Origin: Pogostemon cablin
Lineage: Eukaryota > Streptophyta > Magnoliopsida > Lamiales > Lamiaceae
Assembly: GCA_023678885.1 (NCBI GenBank)
Contig: CM042985.1
Coordinates: forward strand, 3,894,985-3,958,984
Direction of reading: 5' to 3'
DNA length: 64,000 bases
Shown: piece after piece, positions 23,270 through 32,879 of the stretch
How positions within the stretch are numbered: the stretch's first letter is position 1
Layout: each line of letters starts with the position of its first letter
The notes under the pieces: model-generated
The model's database searches: none
Told to the model about the DNA's origin: nothing
Seen by the model: only the letters and a program-made list of their open reading frames with translations
Position numbers and translations under genes: made by a program

Positions 23270-26200
23270 ATGGCAAATTTTCAGGTATGTATATAAGCAT
23301 TGTTATTGGCATGTTAAAATACCTATAATGTACTGTGTGTAATGTAATGTAAGGTGTTGAATTGGCCTTTACTGTAGTAGGAATGCAGTGGTGTTCATTT
23401 ATTTTTGGTTTTTTTAAAATATTGTCTTGGCTGAGTAGATGTTTTCAGTAGGCCGAATAGAACAATTCTTCAGGCCGAATAGAACAAAACGTCAGGCCGA
23501 ATAGAACAAAACTTCAGGCCGAATAGAACAAGTGTAGGCCGAATAGAACAAAACTTCAGGCCGAATAGAACAAGTGTAGGCCGAATAGAACAATACTTAC
23601 AATACTTCAGGCCGAATAGAACAATACTTCAGGCCGAATAGAACATGTGTAGGCCGAATAGAGCAAAATATATGAGCAATGACATATAATTTTGGTTGGC
23701 CGAATAGGGGTTTTCAGTAGGCCGAATAGAACAATACTTCAGGCCGAATAGAACAAGTGTGTAGGCCGAATAGAGCAAAGTGTAGTAATGACTTTTTTAA
23801 TTTTGGTAGGCCGAATAAAGGTTTTCTTTAGGCCGAATAGAACAAATCTTTAGGCCGAATAGAACAAGTGTTGGCCGAATAGAGTAAACTGGAAGACTTG
23901 TATTTTTAAATTTAATGAAATTTTTGTTGGCCGAATAGAGATTTAGAGTTGGCCGAATAGAACAACTCTGTAGGCCGAATAGAGGAATTGGTAGGCCGAA
24001 TAGAAGGAACTTTGGGCCGAATAGAGTAAATGTTTGTGTTCAAATATTTCGTTTTAGGGTTTTCATGAACTTATTGTTATTTTGCCCATAATTATGAATT
24101 TATGTCTTATTTAGCAAAAAAAAATATATATGTGCAGGGTGAATGGAAGCGTCCTTCCATGCAGGGTCAACAATGCAGTATACATAATTACTGCAAACAT
24201 GGGGTAGTTATGGATATCATTCGTAGGCAGTTAACTAGGGTTGGGGGTAATGCGGAGGAGATATTTAAGAGATCATGTTTTGGTCATTACTGGGATCTCA
24301 GCGATGAGTGGAACGCGAATGCTCATCTGCACAGTCTCATGACCTGTGAGATCATACATAGGGGGGACGATTTAACGGCTAGGTATTTTCAGGTTGGAGA
24401 CGTGTGCCTTAGATTTAGCCGGGTAGAGTTCATGAGGATTATGGGACTCTGTTTTCGGGATAGACTCGGCTTTGATCCGAACGAGACGTATGGTATCCCG
24501 TCTGGTGGGTTATATGATAGGTTTTATGGTCAGGGTGAGAGACCTTTAGTAAGTCAGATTGCTAGTGACTTTGAAGGGCGAAGATTTATAGGTGTTAGCC
24601 CTGAGGACGCAGTTAAGGTTGCTAAAGTTCTGTTGTTGTACTACTTTCTCCTTGGGTCGGATGTCACCAATGTGGGAGTAGACAACTGGGTCTGGTGCCT
24701 AGTGGAGGACGAACAGAGATGGGATTTATTCCCTTGGGGACAGGTTAGCTATATGACGCTTTTGCACTTTATGGACCACATTGTGACCAAAGTCCCAGCT
24801 AAAGCAAATCCCGATCGGTACAGATACCACTTTTACGGGTGCACATTCGCATTACTGGTACGTGTTTTAGGTTTGATATATTAAAGTTATAGTGTATTTT
24901 CAATTTTAGTATTAATTATCTGACATATGTGGTTTACGTGTGACAGGTTTGGGCGTACGAGCGTCTACCTGCCGTTGCTGCACCGTATGGCCATGTTCCC
25001 CACGGTAGGTTGAATTTAAGGCCACTCTGCTTGCGATGGATTTTTCGCAAATGGAAGAGGGTTGATAGGACTCTGTTTGATCAGGTATGACTTATTAATC
25101 CATTTAGTGAAGACATATATGTTTTATATTGTTTCTTATGTAATTGTTTATTTTGAATCAGGCTCTTAATGTGGTTGATTTTCCGATGATCCTTCCTGAT
25201 GAGCTTAGCCAAGGGTATTGGATTGGCATAGAGGATGAGCCTTTGGAGGGGTTGATCATGGGGATGTACACAAAGTCATTCTCTAAAACCAGCACAAAGG
25301 CTGTCCGGGCATACGATCCTACCGGTAATCCATGGGATCAGCGGTACTATACGGGTGTGGCTGTTGATGATGCGTGGAGGGGCCAACATGCGGATGATGC
25401 TGCGGCTTGGATGACAAATCGGGATCTCCATTCCTACCAACCTCGCTGTACTCCCAGTCCTGATCACAGCGGATATGCTTCAGGGGAGAGGACGTATGTT
25501 GAGCCCGGTTCCTATGATCCGAGTGCTGGCTGGCATGCTCGATTTATGAAAGAGCATGACGAACAACATCGTTACGACGCAGACGCGCAGCAGCCTCTTG
25601 ACGATAGGATGAATGATTCCCCAGGTTTTCATGGGAGTGGCTCTAGGGACGCATACCGAGGTGATCAACCCCACCAGGGATATGATCAGGACTTCCAAGA
25701 AAGGGTCTTTCGTAGGCTGGATCAACAGGATGAATTTTTACACAACCTTGCTTGTCAGGTTGTGTCTGAGCATCAAACAGCTCATTATTTTCGACAGGCA
25801 CTTACGGCTGAGATTAGGCGCCTTCGATCAGAGCTTGCGCAGACCAGGATATCTGAAGCTGGGCCAACCAGCTCGAGGTCAGGGGTTAGACATTCCCCTA
25901 CTAGACCGGTGGAGGCGCTCAGGCCGATGGCCCCCACACCCAGGGGTGATGAAGAGGGTATAATGCGGTCTAAGAGGCAGCGAAATCCATCTGCAGCGTT
26001 ACAGTCTCCATTTACCACGACAGACCGAGAGCGCCGATGGGAACTATACCGCAGATTTATTTCAAGCAGAGAACAGTAAGTACTACGCCAGTAGTGTAGA
26101 CGTTATCATATATTACTTTAAACAATGTGCTTTGATTTTAATGAATTATTGAATGCAGGATCGACGTTGGTCTTAGTTTTAGAGTAGGGGCTTCCTTTTT

Positions 26201-27183
26201 CACTGAGATGGAGAACCCCAGTGTTTGGTTTGGAAGTGAGGTCAGAAATATTTAGTTCGTGTTTATATAAATTGTTGTAAATATTTTCATTATGTCATCA
26301 ATTGTTAATTTTATTCGATGGATTTTCAGCACCTGGATGCATACCTCCGCTTATTATCGGAGCGCCCCTCTGACATAGGTGTACACGTGCATCCGGAGGT
26401 GGGCCCCTACTGCATTATGGACATGGAGTTCTCTGTAAGTAAATTAATTCATTATAATTGACTGTGGCAATTTTGGTATTTAATTTTTTGAGACTAATAT
26501 TATGAATGATTCTCGTGTAAGGTCCGAGTACAAGCAGTATGGAATGAGCACACGGGTCAGTTTAGGGATGATAGATCAACATATGCCAACATAACTAATG
26601 AATTGTTGACAGATCTTCGTCAGTACGCCCGAGGTTCATTGCCAGTGTGGAGGGGGTCGAGATCCTGGATTGATTGTGATATGGTATTATATCCTAATCA
26701 TTGTTTCACTTACATGATAATATCCCCTAGAATGACTCTAGTGTTTTTACATCTAATGTATGCGTTCCTTTTAACTTTATTTGGCAGTTATTGTTCATTG
26801 TCCACACCTCAGGGCACTACTACCCATGTGTGGTCCTTACAAAGCAAATGAAATTCATTTGTTTTGACTCGTTTCGCCATAGATGGGATGAGGAGCCCGA
26901 CATGAAGGAGCGCCGGATACTGGAGACTCTACCATACAGACGTGTCATCCCATCTCTGATGCGCGAGCTTGACTCATCCGGGGTCCCGCACACATTCCCT
27001 CTATCACCAGCTCCCAGAGAGTATTGTTTCAAGCAAGAGGACGGTTCGAGTTGCGGACCAGCCTGTCTGAGAACCATAGAGGGACTGTTAGTAAGGAACT
27101 TTAACTGGGACACCCCTGATCACATCCTGCACTTCCGTAAGCACGTTGCCTTCACGATCTTTCAGTGTGCTAGAATAGGATGA
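23270..27183 (+). CDS. DUF1985 / Ulp1-like (C48) cysteine protease gene carried by MULE-1
   Basis: Ulp1-family proteases process or remove SUMO; transposon-borne plant copies are of unknown function. Eight exons join in phase without a stop: 23270-23284, 24138-24857, 24947-25084, 25162-26075, 26159-26240, 26330-26434, 26522-26683, 26788-27183; 843 residues. Exon 1 codes only MANFQ. Exon 2 gives a DUF1985-like domain (FKRSCFGHYWDLSDEW, RFSRVEFMRIMGL). Exon 4 is a disordered, charged linker. The last exons carry the C48 core: His in TSGHYYPCVV, Asp in FICFDSF, Gln in FKQEDGSS and Cys in SSCGPACL. All catalytic positions seem present, so the protease could be active. Intron 1 (853 bp) consists largely of the left repeat array. 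The gene converges with the transposase gene about 200 bp downstream. Confidence 0.85.
23451..24024 (+). repeat. Left GGCCGAATAGA array of MULE-1
   Basis: About 23 copies of (A)GGCCGAATAGA, mostly followed by ACAA and spaced 18 to 50 bp, all in plus orientation. The array lies wholly inside intron 1 of the Ulp1-like gene. Linkers such as ACTTC and GTGT alternate, suggesting higher-order units. Confidence 0.95.
24052..24063 (+). promoter_or_regulatory. Telo-box-like motif
   Basis: TTTTAGGGTTTT between the left array and exon 2 of the Ulp1-like gene. Telo-boxes (AAACCCTAA) near plant 5' ends are linked to expression in dividing cells. A matching motif lies next to the right array. Confidence 0.45.
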
Positions 27184-27391
27184 ACTTAGTAAATTTTAAT
27201 TTTCATTTTTATTTTCTTTTTAAAGGTAGATTATGTTGTATTATATGAACTCATATATTTAATTTATTAAATGAAATTTATTGTCAAAAAGTAATATTAA
27301 ATTTTGTTTAAAATATAATTAAATAGACAAATATGGATAAATAGGTATGAGACGGGTAGAACAGGATGAACTTTGTTAATTTTAATTTTGT

Positions 27392-30241
27392 TTAAGAAGG
27401 ACAACGTAGACGTGTATGACCAATTTCACCACATTTCCCACATTTTTTTTGTCTACGTATACGATGGTTAGGATTATCTATTATAGGAGGAGGTGGATTA
27501 TCTTGTGAGCACGCCAATCCAGTACAATTTTTACGATTGTGACCTGGCTGTCGACATCTTGAGCACACATGTTCTTTGTGACGTCTCCTGGACGACTCGA
27601 TCCCTGACCTTATACGAGACATTCGTGGTCGGCCGGCCTGTCTGTGTGGTAGCGGGGGGTTCACCTTCTGTGACAGGACTCCTTTGGGTATGTCCCACTG
27701 AGTGTAGTGTGGAACAGGCAATACTGGACCACGCCACATATTCACGACACTCGTATTATGATAAGCTGTAGACACAAAACCGCTGGCTGGCAAACCGCAA
27801 GCACTGTACAACGTATAGTGTAAGAGACACATAAAAATTATAACAATGCAAGTAAGTAAGGTAATGACTGCGTACTCGATTGCCTTCGTCGCATGAATGC
27901 ATGGAACAAGTTCTTTCTGGAACTTCTGACATGTGCAGGTGTAGTAGTTCAGATCAACAGTGAATATATTACTAGCATCCTTGATCGCAAACTTATTTTC
28001 AAGGAGCATGGAAAATTCTAGCTTTTGGGCTGATTGAGAAAGTTCCACTAGTTCGTCATGGAGACGCTGGCATAGGATGGTACTCCGTTGTTCAGCTGCT
28101 GTTCGACGTTCGTAAAACCACCTCTCAGTGGTAGTCCGACAAACCTCTAGCATTGTGCAGATAGGTAACTTCCGCGCCCAAATGATGGCATTGTTATACG
28201 ACTCAGCTGCGTTTGAGGTCATAAACTCGTATCTATTGACAGGACAATGCACCCTTGACCATCTCTCATATCCCCACGACCCAATCAACTCCATTAACTC
28301 CTGCGATCGTGTCCCACATCTCAGTAAGTCCATCATCCTGCAAATAACAATGTAGGAGTGGTAAAATTAGGTTAAAGAAGACATTGTACCAACTCGTTCT
28401 TGTAAAAAAAATTACAAAAGTGTAATATGTTGGTTGACTCACTTATCAAAATCTCTCGGTAGGTATACATCCATCGCACGATGGAATGTATATAAAACGT
28501 TCTTTCCAAAGCCAGCCAATCTGCGCTTTAAATGGTAGCCACATAGACCGTGATGGGCATCAGGGTACACAGTAGAAATAGCATGTGCAATACTGGCATG
28601 ACCGTCAGAAACTATCAACAGGTCTCGTGAACATCCGTAGGACTCGCGTAACCTTTCTAGAAACCACGTCCACGACATGTTGCTCTCAACATCGCCAGTG
28701 CCTAAGGCGAGTGGAAATATCTGATGGTTTGGATCATGCGTGACTGCGACAAACACGGTTCCTCTGTGACTACCCTTCGTATGAGTGCCGTCAATGACAA
28801 TGACCGGACGACCAGACTCTAAAAACCCCCACCTCGATGCTCCAAGTGCATAAAATATAAACTTTAAACGGTCATCTTCATCGACAGATATTCGGGTGTA
28901 CGTACCGGGATTTGTGGATTCCAACTGATACATGTAAGCAGGGAGCAATTCGTATGAGCTATCGTGATCCCCGTACGTGTGTCCAACAGCGTAGTGTTTC
29001 GCCTTTAACGCTATATTGTAGCTAATGTTGAATCCAAAATCAGTCCTGATCTCATCTATCATCGCACTGGGTCGGAGGCCATGAACCTTATCAAACTGCC
29101 TAGCAACAAAATATTGACCGATTACTTTGGACGACACCTGTGTAGGAGCAGATCTGTCTGGATCATTTAAACAACCAAGATGTTCGACGAGTTTAACCAC
29201 TCTCTACAACCCAGAGCTCATTCTTGCGTGCAACTTAAATGGACAGCCTGTTTGACCCTTCATGTTACATACAACGTTGTACCTTGTCGTGCTAGATCTT
29301 TCAACATAGGTCTCCACTCCGTGCCTCAAGTTATACATGCCTACTGCTGTCTGGATCTTCTCTTTTGTCTGAAATACACTGTTCTTTTCAATAACACCAG
29401 ACGCATCAATCTCAAGGCCAGTCAGCTGATCTACTCTCTCTGCTTCAATCGGCATGCCTGGAATCAACCAAGGACGGGTGTTGGGCCGTGCACTACGCAA
29501 CTCTTCTGACTGCATTTCAGGACGGCGCAACTCACGATTAATCGGTTCAAGAAAGCTAGGCCCTCCTCTCTTACGTATGTAATCACATATTTCTTCATAC
29601 AATTGGTGTCTTCTCTCCTCAGCACCATCATCGCTTTCGCTAGAAGACTGATTAGTATCCTGCTGTATGCGATCCCCTTCTTCCACCGTTATATTCCCGG
29701 GGTCATCATCATCATCGTTACAACCGTCTACGTCCTCCGCACCCTCACCAGAGAAATCACCAGATTCTGCATCTACAGATTCTCTAAAACCAGCACACTG
29801 CATCTCTGAGGCCGGACAACACTCCACATTCAAATCAAAATCATGCCTCCCAGAAGAATTTGCCCTCGTACATGGGTCATTGCTCGTACCAGCACCTCCG
29901 TCATCATAACCCATCCCTAAAACCATACTACTCCTTGCACCCGTGATAGGACAGAGTGTGACGTACATCATTCCGACATCATCAACACACTTGAACACTT
30001 CTGCCACACGTGCATCATTCTTTATCTTATATTTGAACAAACGGCCATTGTAATCAACTAGAGAATGAACTACATAACCCCAATGCCCCAAATCAGCTTG
30101 CACTATGTCATGAATTTCTTTTATCAAGCTACTATAACACAAACTGGCCTCTGGCAAGAACAACCAGTTCACCACTCCACCTATATATTGCAATCCTTCC
30201 CATGCTCCACCCCAACATATCCCAGCTTTTCTATAACTCAT
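27392..30241 (-). pseudogene. MURA-type transposase of MULE-1, interrupted by one in-frame stop
   Basis: Mutator transposases cut and paste MULEs. Two minus-strand coding blocks, 30241-28443 and 28337-27392, read in one frame for 914 codons apart from a TAG at 29206-29204. Order: N-terminal domain (KAGICWGGAWEGLQYIGG), acidic linker, DUF4283/MuDR-type zinc region (KGQTGCPFKLHAR), catalytic core with VIDGTHTKG and VSDGHASI aspartates and TSNAAESYNN, SWIM finger (CTCQKFQKELVPCIH), and two CCHC knuckles (CSRCRQPGHNRKNC, CGKCGEIGHTRLRC). The stop falls where related proteins usually have Trp (GL-stop-RVVKLVEHLGC), consistent with TGG to TAG. The ATG at 30241 follows a CAG acceptor; an upstream leader seems to end ATG/GTGAGT near 30965, beyond the repeat array. 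Confidence 0.85.
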
Positions 30242-30388
30242 CTGCACATTTTTTCAAAAACAACTTTAATGACATCAACATTAAAAGATTAGATAATTAG
30301 TTGCATCATTAAATCATTAGAAAATTTGTACTAAATTTGTATTCTATCCAGTCAACAAATTAATGTATGCAAACCTACACTGTTTCAA

Positions 30389-30404
30389 CAAAACCCTAAA
30401 CCCT
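30389..30404 (-). promoter_or_regulatory. Telo-box-like motif (right side of MULE-1)
   Basis: AAAACCCTAAACCCT between the right array and the first long transposase exon, mirroring the motif at 24052-24063. Confidence 0.45.
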
Positions 30405-30439
30405 TGACACACCTTAAAATGTGTCAGTATTTTTTTCTT

Positions 30440-30952
30440 CTATTCGGCCAATTATTCCTCTATTCGGCCCAAAAGTGTCTCCTATTCGGCCTAGTAACTT
30501 GCTCTATTCGGCCAACATTGAGTTTCTATTCGGCCTACCAACGCTTTCTCTATTCGGCCAACGATTTCTCTATTCGGCCCACCAAGCTATTCTATTCGGC
30601 CCACTAACTTCTTCTATTCGGCCTACTAAGTTTCAGAAAATAAAAGAATATTTTTTGGGCATTTCGGCCAACGGGTGTTTTATTCGGCCCACAAAATTGT
30701 TCTATTCGGCCCACTAACTTCTTCTATTCGGCCTACTAACTTTCTGAAATTTAAATAATTTTTTTGGGCTATTCGGCCAACGGTTACTCTATTCGGCCCA
30801 CCAAGCTATTCTATTCGGCCCACTAACTTCTTCTATTCGGCCTACTAAGTTTCACAAAATAAAAAGATCATTTTTTGGGCATTTCGGCCGACAGGTGTTC
30901 TATTCGGCCCAAAAAGTTGTTCTACTCGGCCCAGCAACTGAATCCATTCGGC
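30440..30952 (-). repeat. Right GGCCGAATAGA array of MULE-1 (inverted)
   Basis: About 21 copies of CTATTCGGCC, the reverse complement of the left-array motif. The order accaag, actaac, actaag plus an A-rich stretch ending TTTTTTGGGC recurs about three times, so the array grew as blocks of roughly 110 to 130 bp. It lies in the presumed first intron of the transposase gene. Confidence 0.95.
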
Positions 30953-31314
30953 CTACTCACCATTGTTTAACAAATTTGAAAAGATTAATTAAAAAAACCA
31001 AGATGTAACATGAGTGGTGAAGATTTAAGAGAGAAAAACTTTTGAATGTTACAAAATTATTCTACAAGTCATACAATTTTTTCTATTCTATTATAAAAAC
31101 GTTGAATAATTAGAATACACTCATGAGCCATGTCAACAATTATAAAATTAGGGCATCACAATTATAAAACTTGTTTTAACATACCTTGTACACCTGCTAC
31201 CCAAATATCTTAATTCTCTCCAAAATTACTGGAAATTTGCTCCCAAATGCTCAACCTCTGGTACAAAAAATTTTAATATGTGTTGGACGACCACCCCCAT
31301 TTTTCAATTTCCAC

Positions 31315-31920
31315 TATATATTATCCTCATTATTTTGTATGGATATGGGGAGCTACGGGAGCACATGCCTACATAGTAGTACTAGGTATTAGGTATTGTA
31401 CTTCCACACTTTATTCACAAATAAAGAAGAATCCGATTCCTTTACTGTACTTTGGGTCAAAAAGTGTGGAATCTCATCTGCAACCACCTGAAAAGTGGGT
31501 CCCCCACAAGGGCATTTTGGTCAATTCATTTCAAAGTGGCTAGAAAAAATTATGTATAACAAATGTGGCCACTTAAAATTACAGTTATCCAAAAGTGGCC
31601 ACTTTTTACCATTTCCACTATATTATCCTCATTATTTTGTATGGATATGGGGGAGCTACGGGAGCACATGCCTACATAGTAGTACTAGGTATTAGGTATT
31701 GTACTTCCACACTTTATTCACAAATAAAGAAGAATCCGATTCCTTTACTGTACTTTGGGTCAAAAAGTGTGGAATCTCATCTGCAACCACCTGAAAAGTG
31801 GGTCCCCCACAAGGGCATTTTGGTCAATGCATTTCAAAGTGGCTAGAAAAAATTATGTATAACAAATGTGGCCACTTAAAATTACAGTTATCCAAAAGTG
31901 GCCACTTTTTACCATTTCCA
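31315..31920. repeat. 303 bp tandem duplication of the MULE-1 right end
   Basis: Copy 1 (31315-31617) and copy 2 (31618-31920) are nearly identical over 303 bp, including GGAGCTACGGGAGCACATGC and the TIR segment AAAAGTGGCCACTTTTTACC. The outer copy ends at the target-site duplication, so the element has two successive right termini. Confidence 0.92.
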
Positions 31921-31930
31921 TTTCTTCTTT

Positions 31931-32879
31931 TTCCTTTTTTTTTTTTTTCTTTTTCCTTCAATGTACTACAAGTTGTTGGGGCACACACTATGAACATGGC
32001 TGCTTTTTTACCCACTTTTAAATATCTGACATTGGTTTTCTTCTCCCATCATACTAAAAAGGCTGAAATTGTTTCAAGATTATTATTGTTGTCATGTTGC
32101 TTGCATCTCAATACACATTCTTGCTACTCCTTTCTCTCTTTGTGCAATGCTTGTCATTTGTACATTGATAGTCTCATTCTATTATTTCTATACATGTTAA
32201 CTCTATAAAAGACATGTTTCAGACCCAATTTACTTTAAAATATAAACCTAACTAATTACTACATGTTCTTGAAAATGCTGTGATGTAATTATATTGTTGC
32301 AAATGATTATGTTCTGCACAATCACTTAGATTTTAAGCAACTCATAATTGGTATTTTGAGGGATAGTGACACTCAAGAACCTCCATATATATTGTGGTTG
32401 ATTTATTAAGATAATGGGGGGCCTCAAAACCATTCAAGTAAATTCTTGATATCTAAGCATTAATAATGTCACCAACCAAACTATATACTACAAATTATAG
32501 TACTAATATAGTGCTAACATGGCATTGAATTACATTTATCATACTCAACAAACTCATATACTTATTTTAAATTTCCTTTTGAACACTTTCCTTTTGAACA
32601 CTGTGACAATGCAATGAAGTTAAACCATAAATATACTGTGTAGAAATATAATTTACCGGCAGGCCAAGTCGCTGGCCGGAAAGATCTCCAGTGAACAGAA
32701 ATCCAGTAATGTGGAGTACAAAATAAATATTATCTTCAGTGAAAAACTGACAAAGATTTGAAAATATGATATAAGATTCATAGAACCATCTATTTTCTGT
32801 GTGGGACAGCCACTGGATGCCTCTTCACCTGATCCTGAATATCAACACTTTTAACTTAAGAATCTTGCCAATTCAGACA
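31931..32879. other. Spacer and 3' region downstream of the receptor kinase
   Basis: AT-rich DNA between MULE-1 and the PXC2-like stop codon; it includes the kinase 3' untranslated region. No gene or repeat recognised. Confidence 0.5.

Larger units (their letters stand above)
22788..31920. mobile_element. MULE-1: Mutator-like element with Ulp1-like and MURA genes (9.1 kb)
   Basis: Bounded by a perfect 10 bp duplication TTTCTTCTTT (22778-22787 and 31921-31930) and by long, imperfect terminal inverted repeats of about 110 bp. It carries two convergent genes: a plus-strand DUF1985/Ulp1-like gene (23270-27183) and a minus-strand MURA-type transposase (30241-27392). Mirror-image arrays of a GGCCGAATAGA motif lie inside each end (23451-24024 and 30440-30952). 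MULEs carrying ULP-like genes are known in plants (the Kaonashi type). The target duplication is pyrimidine-rich, so its exact edge is less certain than the element itself. The right terminus is tandemly duplicated. Confidence 0.87.

Noticed and set aside
23451..24024. Regularly spaced repeats resembling a CRISPR array
   Set aside because: The context is a plant nuclear genome with introns, the repeat is only about 11 bp, spacers vary from about 7 to 40 bp and are themselves repeated, and there are no cas genes. The arrays are subterminal repeats of a MULE.
27804..27868. Possible 65 bp intron in the MULE-1 transposase
   Set aside because: Removing it shifts the frame into stops and loses the zinc knuckles, while reading through keeps one open frame.
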